A stretch of 64,000 nt of DNA from Pollenia angustigena (GCA_930367215.1 OV884056.1:40300308-40364307), one strand, 5' to 3'. Shown: positions 1 to 12,751, counted from the first letter of the stretch. Notes: generated by a model not told the origin, from the letters alone. Program-made: numbers and translations.

Positions 1-784
1 GGGAAATGAACATATTGCAATCAAAGAATGAAATCAGTGTGTTTAAAATAAATTTCATACCAATGCCACTTGATTGAAGCTTTTTAAAGCACTGGGCAGT
101 ATTAACTTTTGCTTTAGCTTTAAAATCATATCTTCGGCTGTGCTTTATCTTTGATGCTCTCCTTCAAGAATAAGAATTGCTAAATTCCGATACCGATATA
201 TCGAAAAATCTGAAGTATCGCTTATATATCGGTATTCATTTTATCCTTAATTTCAATATGCTTCATATAGCATTTATATTTAAATTTTTTCGCAGATATT
301 TCGATAAAAAAAAAAAAGATTTTTCTCATACACCCTTTTTTGGGTTTCTAATTATATATTTTTAGATATACATTTGTTATTGAAGCTTTTTTTAAGTCCC
401 TGGAATATACAAAATACAAACAAATAAGCCAGAAATCAAGCAATCATAACTCATGTAGGCATTCAGCAGTTGCTATGTAGTACAAGAAAAAAAATAATAA
501 TGAAACGCAAACGCACATACATAGGTACAAACAATTTCCATAGAAGTAGCAGACTGTTTTTATTCGTATCAATTCTTAAGGACTATTATTATAACTTGGC
601 GTTAGCTGTTATCCGACAGTTAATAGACGCTTTTTGACAGATAACACATTATTATCTGTCAATTTAATCTTAACTTTAGCTTACTTCAAGTTGTAATAAT
701 GGCCCTAAAAAGTACAGTAGTTCTGATGTACAATGAATTATTGTTGTGTTTACGTCTAAAGTAAAGGCAACGATGTTTCCAGCC

Positions 785-1443
785 CTGTAGTGCGATTCAC
801 TAACTTTTATAACGATAATCGAATCGTTAAAATAAGTATAACGAAAATTTATCGAATATGCTATTCTGTAAAATTTTTAACGATATTCGCTGTCGTTTAA
901 AGTCAGCTGTTACTTTGAGCAATTTTTTTGTCGTTATCTTAGCGACAATAATTTAGTTTGTGTTTATTTTATCGATAAAATGTTTTTTATGTTTAAAATA
1001 GCTTACATACATACAAAGATATATTCATATGTATATGTATGAACAAAAACAAAATAATAAATTTAAAATTTGCAATAAGAAAGCAAATTAAGAACAAAAA
1101 TAAAATTCTAAATGTAAAATTCAACAAAAAAAAAAATATAAAACCACAAATTAACCCTTCGTCTTACTTATGAGTCTGGCCAGACCTTTTTCAGTGCATT
1201 TTAAATGAAAAAATATGTGTAACAAGGGGGGTTAAGAACAATTTCATATGTTTTTATTTTATTCTCTTTTGTGCTTTTCGTTTTTTTTTTAACATTTTGT
1301 AGACAGAGATGTTACAAAAAAAACAGCTGTGTACTATCGTTAAAAAAAATTACAGAATCACACTATCGTTACTGCAAGCGAATATAAATGTCGACAAATA
1401 TTACGATTGTCGGATCGTTAAAAGTTAGTGAATCGCACCACTG
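785..1443. repeat. TIR element (family K), non-coding
   Basis: The two ends carry a perfect 19-bp inverted repeat, TGCGATTCACTAACTTTTA at 791-809 and its complement at 1419-1437, extended outward by imperfect CAGTGGTG-like ends. The interior is AT-rich with repeated TAACGATA/TCGTTA motifs and no usable reading frame. The ends look hAT-like, but the flanking 8-mers do not match, so the superfamily is uncertain. Confidence 0.65.
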
Positions 1444-3257
1444 GGGTCTAATTAGAAATTGTTTGAAATTTTCAAACAATTTCTTAATTGTTTCAATTAA
1501 CTGTGTTGATTGAAAAAAATATTTTAATTTGTGTTTACGTTTTATTTAGCCTCTTTTGCTGGTGGTCACATTTCAATTTGCCCTATTGATTGAAACTGAT
1601 CAGCAAGAAAAGCTCAAACTTACAAACGTGTTAATTGATATGATCAATTTGTTTGCTGGCAAAAAAATCAGTACAGAATTTAATAAATAGTACAAATTTC
1701 TAACAAATACGTAAATAGAAGTTGGTTTTTAATTTTTTCTGTGTGTATTCGCTCATTCGCTTAAGCCAACTTAAGCACATTGTGGCTGGGCCTTAAGAAT
1801 CTCTGCCTTTTGACTTTGAGCAATTGTGTTATTGCGTGCGCAACAATAAATGCAAACAAAGCACTTTCAATAAAAAACTCACACATGCACAAATCAAATG
1901 TGTACAAAACGATGTCAAAATTACCAACGTTGAACTTTGTTTTGCAGGCATAGAATTAATGTAAATTTAAGCGTATGAATAAATCAAGGAAAATAGTGAT
2001 TGTTTCAGTTCTCTGATAAACATACATATTTTAAATATAGTAACTGATCATAACAACATATTTGACCAAAAATTACTAGAAAATAACTTCGATTGGTGCA
2101 GTTTTAACTAAATGGGACTTAAAATGAAGAAATGAAAAGTGATGCTTTTTGCCAGAAAAAAATTGAGATTATAAAATTTATTTTTGGTTTAAAATCACCT
2201 GCAACAAGGAGACAGTTTCCTTGATCTACGTTTTTTATTTAACGCAAAGTTGAACTTTTATCAACACATGGCAACAATTATAAATAAATCCAGGGGAACG
2301 CTTGTTTATATAAACAATTTATCCTAAGAGCATTAAGATACATATATTTATTACGAAAACACTTTGCATGTCTCCTATGGGTCCTGTTATTCCTTATGAA
2401 GCGATATTTTGAATTCCTGTTTATCAAGCCCACTCCGAAGGAGTTAAATCTGTTCAAAACAGTTCCTGTTGTTTTGTCTTTCTGGATTACATCTTAATCC
2501 TGTAAATCAACCTACATGTTCAACTCGTCTTGCATTTATTAAACTACCTACATGAATAAGCCCTAGAAGTATGCTGAGTATGACATTTATTATAAACGGC
2601 ACAAGATAAAACATTTTCTCTGGATCTTTAATCAATGAAATTTTATTCAACGTTCCTCAACGCCCATCTATTCATGTTTGACCCTTAACAGTAACATTTG
2701 TGTGTCAAAATTATGCAGATGCTGATCTTTAAAGGATAATATGCAATACTTTTAATAATTACCTTTACGGATATATCGATTAATTTATTTATTTTATTAA
2801 AATTCACCATATTTATTTTTATGTATTTCTTGTTTTTCTCATTAGTTAATTATATATCTAAGTTGGGTTTTGAAATCTCTGTAAGAACTAACTGACACCC
2901 ACAGACAGAACTAACAAAATGAATAAAGATTTTAGCGTTTATGAAAATAAAAAATATATGGTTGATACTCAATAGTAAATGGAAAACAAAAATTTTCTTT
3001 TGCTTTGAATGTTGGTCCTCATTTTGATTTATAAATTTTTTTTCTGTTTAACCGATTGTGCTGGATTTTAGCCAAAAACTGCTAGAAATATGCTAACAAG
3101 AATATCTTTCTTTCTTGTTGAGTTGTTTGAAAGAGAGCGCATTTTTAACAGACAGAGAGACATAAACAAATCAATTTAGAATTATTTCAGGACCCAGAAT
3201 ATGTACACATACACCTAAAATATCCTCATTTGCAGCTAATGGTAAATCGTGCTAAAA
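1444..3257. other. AT-rich stretch, no gene seen
   Basis: I see no coding frame with family resemblance. A short near-perfect palindrome lies at about 1455-1483 (GAAATTGTTTG arms). The rest is unique-looking AT-rich DNA. Confidence 0.5.
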
Positions 3258-4263
3258 ACAAGTAAAAGTGATATATTGGCTATGCCGAATATTATATACC
3301 CTTCACCATAATGAGATAAGAACAAAAAGTTATATACATAAATAACGTTCTTTAAATAGGTATAAATAAATATTAATTGAGCCACGCCAACTTTTCATTT
3401 CGTCATGCCGAAGAATATAAAAAAAACAAAAAAATTTTTATATGTAAATTAGCTCGTTTCCTCTTTTGCCAAAGTTGAAATGTTTGAAATTCGTTTTATA
3501 ATCTTAAAATCGTTTTTTAGAACATAAAAAAGTTAAATAAAAAATATGAAAAAAATTATTTTGGGATTCGATATCTGGCAATATCATCAGTCTCAGGAGG
3601 GAATTTAACAACTCGGCTACGAATGCTTTTACTGAAGAAGCGTTAAATTAAAATATATTGAGTCTATGAGTTTGTTTCTTTATTTGAGCGGCATATCATA
3701 TACATGCAGTAATGTGTATGTGTATGCGTAAAATTAAACACATTACAAATAAAATCAATCACTTGTAGTGAAGGGTATAAAAAAACAACAAAAAAACACA
3801 TTACCAACACTGTATTACCATAGCCATGTATGTATGCATGACCGTAGAAACCAAAATTGAATTTGTTTGTTTGGTATGTTTATGTCGTTTTGGTAATACA
3901 GTGTTGGTATGGTAATGTCACGTCTAATTGGACCTTTAAAGGAAAAAATTTGAGGCAGTCGTGGTTTTTTACTCATATCTCAGCCATTTGTGGACCAATC
4001 TTGCTGAATTTCAATAGCAAACTATTCCGGACCATATGTGACATAAATGTATCATAACCTGGTCCCCATCATATATGGGGTCTTCGGAAAACCCATTTCA
4101 ACGGACAGACGGACAGATGGGCATCGTTAAATCAACTTCGCTTCTCATAAGGACCCAGAATATATTTACTTTATAGGGTCTAACATCAATATTATAGAAA
4201 TAACAAACGGAATGACAAACTTATATATACCCTATTCACCGCCTTTGGTGAAGGGTATAAAAA
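3258..4263 (-). mobile_element. mini-me/DINE-1-like repeat, copy E1
   Basis: This copy is inverted relative to 51545-52520 and shares most of its length with it. It begins with the complement of the hairpin end (GGCTATGCCGAAT near 3279) and ends with GGTGAAGGGTATAAA near 4260. It contains the 'gggtccttatgagaagcgaagttgatttaacgatg' type block next to a short GTCY-like tract (about 4099-4119), as described for dipteran mini-me elements. An internal hairpin has arms CCAACACTGTATTACC and GGTAATACAGTGTTGG (about 3806-3912). The 66-codon open frame inside is part of the repeat, not a gene. Confidence 0.7.
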
Positions 4264-4289
4264 TTGTATCATATAAAATTGGCTTTTCT

Positions 4290-5510
4290 GTACCTCAATT
4301 CTGTAACTTTTTGAATTTAACTAACGATATCGTTAATTAACGAGAAATCTCGGTTACTTTAACGAATTTGTTATTCTGTATTTTAAATAAACAAATATTT
4401 TTGTTTAGAAATATTGACGACAACTATCGGTAAAAATATAAGAACGTCAAAGTGAAAATTTTTTAAAATTAATAAAAAATACAAAATAAATTAGCTTTAT
4501 GGCATTTATTTTAACAAAACATGAATGAAAACGTGTAAATATTGATTATATTTCTAAACAAATATGTTGGTTTGAAATCTTTTTATACATAGGGAAAAAT
4601 TTCCAGATGACTAAGCCACTCTAGCACAGCATTCTGCTCTTACTTTTTATACCTGCACTACTGTATGTGAAGGGGGTATTATGTGTTTGTACGAATGTGT
4701 GAAACACATTTAAATAAAGGCTCTGGGCCTGCCTTTTAGTATACCGATTGACTCAGAATCAATGTCAGAATCCATTTAACGAAGCCCTTCCTTCTATCAG
4801 GATGGTTGGTAGTCTGTCCAAGATAACCTTGTGCGCATATTACAGGTCGCAATTTTAAAAATAATTTTATAAAATTTGGCACATATGCGTTTAATGTCAC
4901 AAGGTCGAAGCCTTTTTGTAATGGTGAGAAGCAGTTATTTTATTAATAATACCACATGAAAACTTCTTTCCGGAATAGGGTTTTGTGCCTATTAATAACC
5001 ATTTAGTTTTTTAGACATTTGAGTTGAATAAGATCCAAAAATATTTTGTCGCAACCTACATAAATCCCCAGAACATATTTTTTTTAGAATCGGTCCATAT
5101 TTGACCCAGCTCCCATACGAATACACTAATAATGGTAGTAGATACTAAGATAATATTGGCACAAAAATGTCTTATGTGAATATTAACCTCACAACATACT
5201 CTTTTTGGCGAAAACATGATCGCACATATACTGCAATGTAGAGTCGGACTTGATCGACTATACTTTCTTACTTTTTTTGTGTTCAAAATTGGCTACTTTA
5301 CTCTATATTTTTAATCTGTTAACAGTACATTTGTTGTCGTTATTATTTAACAATAACTTTTTAGTGTCGTTAGCTACTGACATTTTTTGCCGATAAAAAT
5401 TGTTAACATTTCATTACAGAATAGCTTTTAACGACAATTTTCGTTAGCTAACGAATTTTGACTACTTAACGACAATTTTTTGTCGTTAAAAAGTTACAGA
5501 ATTTCAGTAC
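4290..5510. repeat. TIR element (family L) with nested decayed repeat
   Basis: The ends are GTACCTCAATTCTGTAACTT (4290) and the complement of GTACTGAAATTCTGTAACTT (ending 5510). Both sides are rich in TAACGACA/TCGTTA motifs. The middle (about 4640-5285) looks like a decayed mini-me fragment, starting with a 'gtgaagggggtat' block and holding short 'gtctgtcc'-like traces. No coding capacity. Confidence 0.6.
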
Positions 5511-6775
5511 GGGTTACATTATAGTTTTAAAATAAGAATTGAGTATACTTAACCTTGCTCACAATTTTTACAAAAAATCGCAAGCTTTAGTAATGTTAAT
5601 AACAATGGTCTAAGTTTTTCAACGGTAATTAGCTAAAGGAAAATTTAAGAAGCTGGCACAATTTATCTGTTCAACACGTTTTAACTTTTGTGACCTTTGT
5701 ATGCACACAATTTGTAATATGTTAATTAACATAATTAACTAAAACTCTTCGTAAGTATTGAAACTTTTTCTTTAATTTCACTGAATAGGTATTAGGATAA
5801 GTTTATGCCCAAATGTTTTTGTTTTTGGGCAAGCCGAATTAATTTCTATTTCTCAGCTCTCCTCTTTTCTTATTTTTAGTCAATCATTTCTGACTTTCTG
5901 TTTTTTTCCGTCAATTTACTGAAATGTTATTTTTCCCCCCTCAACTAATTAACAGATTCATTTGCTTTTTTTAATCTTTTCTTTTGGTCAAGAATTTTAT
6001 TATCTTGAAGATATTTTTTTTTTTTTGTTCTTACTCAATTCCCTTTGCTAATGATCATCATTACAAAACTTAAGCAATTTCATTTTTATTAAGTTGAATG
6101 CAGTTTTGTTGGCCATTTTCTCCCTTGCTGTCTAAGTTTCTAAGCACTATACTTTTTTTTAAATTTTTTTTTTTATTTACTTTAATAGATATGTAATCCC
6201 TTGTATTAAAGTTAGCACGCAATTTGGAAACCATGCAAGTGTCTGCTGACTGGCACTGGCAAAAAGTTATGCATTAAAAAAAAAAAACAAAAAACAAAAA
6301 GAACAACTTTAAAACACGTCAATATGTGAACAACTAAATTCGTATACACAGAAGGGAACTTGTTGTTCTGCCATTTACTACTGTTATTATTTAATCGAAG
6401 TGATAATTATATTACAGTTATTTTGAACTCCAAACAACAAAACTTTACAACAAAATTCAATTTTCTCTTATGTTCTAGTACGTACCTTAACAATTGATTG
6501 CATGTTCATTTCATTTCATATCATGGGTTTACTGGAGCGATTATAGTTTTTAAATTGTTTTGCACTGTAATTAAAGAAAGAGAAATATTTTTAAACACAA
6601 GTGTTTTGCTGCTAGAAAAGTTATTGTTCTAAAATAAATTATAAAATTTTTCAATCGAAATTTTTAAGTTTAAATAAGTTAATAATAGTTAAACAGTTAC
6701 AAATAAAATTTAAAATCGTATATTTTTCAGTTTTAAAGCTAAAACTCTCATTGCCATTTCTTTAAAGAAACCAAC
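5511..6775. other. AT-rich stretch, no gene seen
   Basis: Long A/T runs and no open frame with recognisable content. It ends at the TTAA target of the next piggyBac element. Confidence 0.5.
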
Positions 6776-6886
6776 TTAACCCTTATGTGACTGACAAGGT
6801 ACCCGGGTACATTTTGCGTTTTGAAACTATTTTTTTTTTGTAGAAATTGGCAACCATCGTTCTTGAAACTTCTTGAGAGCTCCTAA

Positions 6887-7182
6887 GAGGGAGTTTACAC
6901 GGAGTCTTCTCAGACATGTCTGTTTTTGACATTCTCTTTTGAACATGCTTCCAAAAACCTATTGTCTTTTCACGATGTCTTTCCAAACATGTCTGTTTTC
7001 ATGTATAATAGTCTAATATACATAAACATACAAATTAAAAACATTGAAATTCATATAAACAAACATGAAAACTCATTTCATGTCTGTTTGGCAACCCTTC
7101 TTTCTTCTCTACCCCGATCGCCAACAAACAAAAGAAACGTGTTTGTTAGACATGTCTGAATAGACACCGTGTAAACTCCGTC
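6887..7182. mobile_element. Harbinger-like MITE, 296 bp, nested in pB-C
   Basis: The ends are GAGGGAGTTTACACGG and the complement of GACGGAGTTTACACGG, followed on both sides by TCAGACATGTCT-type arms. A TAA target duplication lies at 6884-6886 and 7183-7185. Three-base TWA duplications are typical of PIF/Harbinger elements. It has no coding capacity. Confidence 0.75.
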
Positions 7183-7550
7183 TAACTTACGATATTTTAT
7201 TCATTTTCAGAGTTTTGAAAAAAAATTAATAAATTCAGATAGTCGTTGCATGCCAACATCATTCATACACCCTTTACTGTTCGACAATGTACCCAGGTAT
7301 CTTTATCTGATTCTATGAAAAAATGCTCTGTTAGTTTGATTTCTTTTTTTATTGTAAATAATATTGACAAAAAGTAATAAAAAATTCAGTTACTTTTTTT
7401 TTCCAAAAAAATCCATTTATGTACATTTTATGTATGATTATTAATTTATTTAAGTTGATCGTCCTGTTAAAAGTTTGTGCATACTGGACGATTTACCGAA
7501 TGCGCGTTGCAAATTGGTATAGAGCAATTGCTACAAGTTTTGCGTGTTTT

Positions 7551-9903
7551 TCATTGCTTCAGACGAAGTTTCGAACAGATTTTGCAACTTCCTGCTACTG
7601 CGATACGACCACTTTTATCTCTTTTTACAGTTGAGGTATCTGGATATACAGTAGTATCAAAATCTTTTCCAAATATAATATCTTTTGCTGTTCGTGTGTG
7701 AGCTTTTGCCATCACCTTAGGATTTTTAGCACGCCGCTTTATGTTTTCAATAGACAATTGCATACTGAGATCTTAAAAAAAATTTTCTTCGGCGGTCAGT
7801 AGAAGTGAAGTTTATATTGTGTTCCATATAAATCATATATGAAGCCAATGCTGCTGTATCTAAAGCATGAAAAAATAAGGATAGCGGCCACCGACTTGTT
7901 CTACGCTTGGAAGTATATTTGCCCTACAGCTTATCCATGTTATTGACACCTCCTTTATAACTTCGGGCTTAGCAGTCAAAGTGACGAGGTAAAATCCATG
8001 GTTGATAAGATTATTACAGCTCCTTTTTTTGCACCTAAGAGTACAAAGTCGCCAATTTGCGAGATACAAAATTTGTAGAAAATAATTGTCTAAAATATAA
8101 TTATGCACGTGAATAAGTTCGATCATGTAAGACTTTGACAAATGAATATGTAATAATATTCTTACCTGTATTTATGTGCCTGCATATGAGCTGGAATAAA
8201 ACGTTTATTTTTTTCTCACTGTTCCAACGAGTGTGAGATTCCACGAAATCAATGCTTTTGCCAGTTCAAGAGATGTTAAACAAATTATCGGTTGTGACAT
8301 TCCTTCCTGAGTTCTTATATGGACTAACAAGATCTACCAGTATACGATTGATCATATAATGGGAAGGAGCTGGAAACATCAAAAGCCCAAAATATATTTA
8401 TCCCACACTTTTCAGGCTTTGTCGGGATATATTGTGTAAAACGGATACATCCACGATATCCGTATAACTGCTTATTTACAGTTATACACTCACCGGGCTT
8501 GTAACTTTGGCGTAAATAAGCGGCTCCACGAAAAGCCCCCCAATGAAATAACGCCCAAACAATAAATGAAATATTCCCCACTTTTTTTTTCATCCATTTT
8601 TGGGTGATATTTCATATGAGAAAACTCCCAATTTTTTTGGGCCGTTTTTCATTTTTTTTGGGAATTATTTCATTCTTCATTTGGGGTTTTCAAATTATGA
8701 AATAATCTCCAATGAAATAACACCCAACAAATTTTTTAAATTCGGGGCTTGTTTCATAGCGTGTTTAATTTGGGTGTTATTTCATTTTTAATTCGGAGGT
8801 TATTTCATTTCTAACGCCAAAGTTAAGTATTGAAATCTGGCTTCGTATACTAAAGTTTTTCTGCGTGACGGCCTGTGGCCGTGCTTAGGGATTTTTTCCT
8901 CCAGTAGGACGCGGCAGGTGGCTTCGCTGAATGAAGTTTTCCTGCGTGCGTCACAAGAATAAAAAAATGTTTTTCAATGATAACTAAGGATTTTCCCTTT
9001 TGCAGAATGTTGACACCATGCGTAACACTATTCTGGAAAAGTATGGCTTTGTCTCTCATTTGTGAAAAAAAATATGGCTATATCTCTCATTTCGCAAAAT
9101 TTTAAATATGACCTTACCTCTCAATGATTGGGCGATAAGACCATAACGGCTTTATCTCCCATTCAATTGAGCAATAAAGCCATTATGGCCTTACCTCCCA
9201 TGGTTAAAAAGCACCCCCCCCCCCCCCCCCCCGTGTAAAGGCCAAACGTAGAAGGCAAATTGTCTTCCGAACTGCAAAAATAGAGCAGGGCTACAAGGAA
9301 CTACGGGCGGGTAAATTTTTGAACCGAATATATCCTTATTATTAAGAAGACGCCTGCGGGCCTCCACACGATTCATTTCAATAATTTTGCGACTTTGCTG
9401 TTGGTCCATATTGACTTCATGAAATCCTTGGTGAAACTGACTCTTTTATGAATTTTGGGCATAATTTCATTTTTGTTGCTGATGGGGTTAATTTCATTGG
9501 GGGTTATTTCATTTTCATCATTGGGTGTTATTTCATATGAAATAACATCAAAATATTGGGGGTTGTTTCGTTTTCGTTTTGGGGTTTATTTCATTTATTT
9601 TTCTTCTTTTATTTCACTGCTTTTGGGTGTTATTTCCTATTTTTTGGGGATTATTTCATTGGGGGCTATTTCCTGGGCGTTATTTCATTGGGGGCTTTTC
9701 GTGGAGCCAAATAAAGCATTTAGCATGATGCAAATATCTCGATATAGTGCAACTTTATCAGATTTGGCACGCGATAAACGAGTTCCATCGTTATCAAAAC
9801 GTTTGCCTCGTAACAACAACTTAAGCCTGGATAAGCTCATTTTATTACTTATTTGAAAACTTTCACAGCAATTATTAAATTGTTTCTGCAAAACAAACGT
9901 CAC
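7551..9903 (-). pseudogene. piggyBac transposase remnant (pB-C), broken
   Basis: Minus-strand blocks occur in the order expected of a piggyBac (DDE_Tnp_1_7) transposase. Block 9903-9709 has the 'LSRLKLLLRGKRFDN...DK...YRD' core. Block 8521-8324 has 'YKPGECITVNKQL', 'RGCIRFTQYIPTKPEK' and 'FWAFD'. Block 8141-7800 has 'LDNYF' and 'GGRYPYFFMLDTAALASYMIY'. Block 7763-7551 is Cys-containing and C-terminal ('CKICSKLRLK'). The first two blocks are separated by the foldback insertion; removing it and one target duplication rejoins them in frame. The first catalytic 'DE' is changed to 'NK', several stops and shifts exist, and the N-terminal ~200 residues are missing. The gene cannot make active enzyme. 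Confidence 0.85.
8522..9708. mobile_element. Foldback-like element, 1187 bp, inside pB-C
   Basis: Inverted ends GGCTCCACGAAAAGCCCCC open into long arms (about 8522-8815 and 9450-9708) made of a degenerate, repeating GGGTGTTATTTCATT motif. The middle holds a 19-base C run (9214-9232) and several 'taaagccattatggccttacctcccat' type units. The target duplication is AAATAAGC at 8514-8521 and AAATAAAGC (one extra A) at 9709-9717. Long arms built of short repeats are the hallmark of Foldback (FB/Galileo-type) elements. The 133-codon frame at 9455-9856 is only the repeat arm read through. Confidence 0.78.
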
Positions 9904-10496
9904 TGTGAAGATACAAAAGTAAAATGGAAATAATAAAGAAATATTCTGCCAATGCTTATTTTTCAGCTGATATTTTACATAACGCTCTTATAAAGACACG
10001 GCTAAAACATTAAAGAAATCCCTAAAAGTACATACATAAGTGCGTTTAAACGTTTGCAACATTTCAAATTTTATTGCAAAACGGTTTATTTTGCATAAGT
10101 TTTGTATGAAGGTACCCGGGTACCTTATCGTACAAAACAAGTTGTTTTTCGTCAATCACATAAGGGTTAATCCTAGTAAAATAATTAATACTTTTCACTG
10201 AATATTAACTACTCAAAGTTAGATACAATAGTTTAAAAATTGTGTCCAACTAAATAATCTGCACGTATGAGCACTATGTGCACATTTAATATTACGCATA
10301 CGTATCCGTATTGTATTCATATATACACAAGGGAATTTTTTAAATTTTGAACTCTTTTTGTGTTGATAGGAAGTTTGATGCAAGTTTTTACTAATTTCAG
10401 GTCGCTGATTTCAAATCTAGTCTCCGTTTTTCTCCATCAGCTCGTATTTTTAAGTTACAGATACTAATAGTATTTTTGAATTTTTTCCAAACATTA

Positions 10497-10714
10497 ATGG
10501 TGTTTTCTTTTCTACAAAAAAATGTGAAATTTTATTTTTTTTAAGCAATTTGGTGTCTGTTTCTTAAAAATTTTGCTCCCGAAAAGGGTGATTTTTTAGA
10601 ATAAAACAAGCCACCCTTTTCTGAAGCAAAATTTTTAAGAAACAGACACCAAATTGCTTTGTTTTTTTTTTTTTTTATAAAATGTCACATTTTTTGTAGA
10701 AAAGAAAACACCAT
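10497..10714. repeat. hairpin MITE (family C, short core), copy C1
   Basis: Ends ATGGTGTTTTCTTTTCT and AGAAAAGAAAACACCAT flank an almost completely palindromic 218-bp unit. Its arms include GGTGTCTGTTTCTTAAAAAT and 'gctcccgaaaagggtg'. A second short copy lies at 54661-54852. The same termini flank a different 650-bp core at 34001-34651 and 47682-48328. Confidence 0.75.
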
Positions 10715-10814
10715 AAAAGTATAAAAAATCATAACTGCACTCTTAATTAAGCGATTTTCAAAAAACAAAAAAAAAAAAATTTAAGATGTAGTTGTTAGCT
10801 TTAGAAAACACTAA

Positions 10815-11133
10815 CATTTTTGAAAATCACCAAGTGGCAAGTGTCACCCTCCTGTTGTAACCCCAAATCGTCCATTTATATTTCCTCAATGTCGAACCAC
10901 AAGAAGTCCATTTTCACCTCACGATAGCGAGCACCATTCACGGTAACTGCATGACCGACATAATTGTTGAAGAAGTACCCAGAAAAAACTGGGCAAGTTA
11001 GCACAGGTCTTTTCACATTTAATACAGATCCGGTTTGCTGAAATTTGCGAAAATTCTCCCGATTGTGGACATATTTGGTCAAAAAGCAACAGCAGACAGA
11101 TAAGAACTGTCCCCACAATTCAACATTCCACAA
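10815..11133 (-). pseudogene. mariner-like transposase fragment
   Basis: The minus-strand frame includes 'YFFNNYVGHAVTVNGARYRE' followed by 'DFLWFDIEEI', a stop, then 'DDLGLQQEGDTCHL'. This corresponds to the 'YFF...VTVNG.RYR...WFQQDGATCHTA' part of insect IS630-Tc1-mariner transposases and matches the better copy at 45535-46422. Only the central catalytic region survives, with a stop and a D-to-E change in the 'QQDG' motif. It is a dead fragment. Confidence 0.65.
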
Positions 11134-12230
11134 GTGGAAAGATCTATTGCAATAAAGGAAGTTTCAACCGAAGCTACTTCGTGATCCCTAGAAGTAAAAA
11201 CCCCTGAGGAAAGCACTTATTGCCGATAAGCATCATTCTTTGAAAAACACATTCTATGGGAGACGTCACCTTCATAAAATCCAATTTATCCCCGTATTCG
11301 GGGCGCACAAGCCGGTCCGATCCTTTATTTATTCATGACTACTTAGTTTTCATTGCTCCACTACACTTTACTCCACTCTCTCTGCAACATCCTCGGTACC
11401 TCAACCCTTTGTCCGCTTTTTATTTACACCATAACCATAAAAACCACACTTCAATTGGTTTGTTTGGTTATGGCTATTTCGGTATTTAAATTCACCTATT
11501 ATCAAATACAGTTTTGCCAAAAACGTTATTTGAAACAGCTTATTTGTATGGTAATTGCTGTGTCATGTATAACTGGACCTTTAGCTAGCCGCTGTGACCC
11601 TTCACACTGCTATAAAACGTGAGCTTCACCACACATCATCTCGCATTTGACTACCACAAAGAATGTATTTATTACGGAACTCGTCACAAAAACAAGGGCA
11701 AATATTAAAATATTCAATTTGAAATCACAAAAATAATTTCATTTTATACTTTTTTAATTTTTCTTTTTTTTTTAAATGACAATACGGTTGTAACTGGTGT
11801 ATGAAATAGAATTAGATGTACATATGCCGGCACAAGACGTTGATACGCTTTTACGTCTACTCCAGCTATTGTCTGCCTTTGTATAAAATGTTATACGTTT
11901 TAATCATGGCCCAATTAGTAGGTCTGCGCACAACTACAACAATGCAAAAATAGAAAAAACATCATGCTTTTGTTTATGTATACAAATGGTAAAAATGTCA
12001 AAAAGTTGTCAGCTGTCAAGAAATATGTTTTTTGTATTTTTCATGTATTTTTTTGTTGAATGAAAAATATTCAATCGAAATTTTCTTAAAATATTGTGTT
12101 TGTTTAAAAAAAAGTGCTTAGAACTAATTGGGCGGTATAGAATCAATATAAATGAAATGCATTTTCACATTTTGCAACATACAACCAGTATTTGCTGTTT
12201 GGGTTTTAAAATTTTATAAAATATTGTAAA

Positions 12231-12751
12231 TAAAAAACTAAAAGGCGGACAGAATGGAGAACATTTATCATTTCCTCCTCCGTTGTGATACAGCGGCGCC
12301 ACTGTATTTATCATTTGATGCCGAAAGTGCCATGTCCAAATCATGTTACAAACAAAAATTAATCTGAATATAATCATTTTAATTTACTTACTAAGAAAGG
12401 TAATTAACCTCCTCCGCCTGCATATGGTTGTAAAGAAAAGAACAGAAATGCTTTACCCGAAATATAAGAAGTGTCCCCTTGGTCAACATGTTCGTCTGTG
12501 TAAATTTCTCTTCTGTTATTTTATTAAAAATTTTGATACTGATGTTGTTTTCTTCACACCATATGCAGGCGGTGGAGTCTTAAATGAGCAGTTCAAATTC
12601 TTATCCCCATTTCACTTTTTGTTTATTTAATCCTTCATACCAAATAGAGTTTTTAACTTGCTTTAGACATGGCACTTTCGGCATGAAATGATAAATACAT
12701 TGGCGCTCCTGCATCATTGTGTCTCCATTGTGTCCGCCTTTTAGTTTTTTA
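12231..12751. repeat. TIR repeat (family H), 521 bp, nested in J
   Basis: Imperfect ~110-bp inverted arms start TAAAAAACTAAAAGGCGGAC. They include 'GCGCCACTGTATTTATCATTTGATGCCGAAAGTGCCATGTC' type sequence at about 12293-12341, mirrored at about 12663-12715. The 95-codon open frame between the arms resembles nothing I know. Confidence 0.65.

Larger units (their letters stand above)
6780..10166 (-). mobile_element. decayed piggyBac element (pB-C)
   Basis: TTAA is present on both sides (6776-6779 and 10167-10170). The terminal inverted repeats are CCCTTATGTGACTGAC and, at the other end, the complement of CCCTTATGTGATTGAC. A palindrome around GGTACCCGGGTACC lies about 17 bp inside the low-coordinate end (about 6797) and about 40 bp inside the other (AAGGTACCCGGGTACCTT, 10109-10126). 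A weaker third copy lies near 7288. The interior has minus-strand transposase remains, a nested Harbinger-like MITE (6887-7182) and a nested foldback-like element (8522-9708). Confidence 0.88.

Noticed and set aside
9455..9856. 133-codon open frame
   Set aside because: It lies on the opposite strand to the piggyBac relic and reads through the repetitive foldback arm; hydrophobic repeats come from the TTATTTCAT motif.
11256..11622. Two overlapping 77- and 89-codon frames that might be a small gene
   Set aside because: No start context, domain, codon bias or homology recognisable; one overlaps the other in a different frame.
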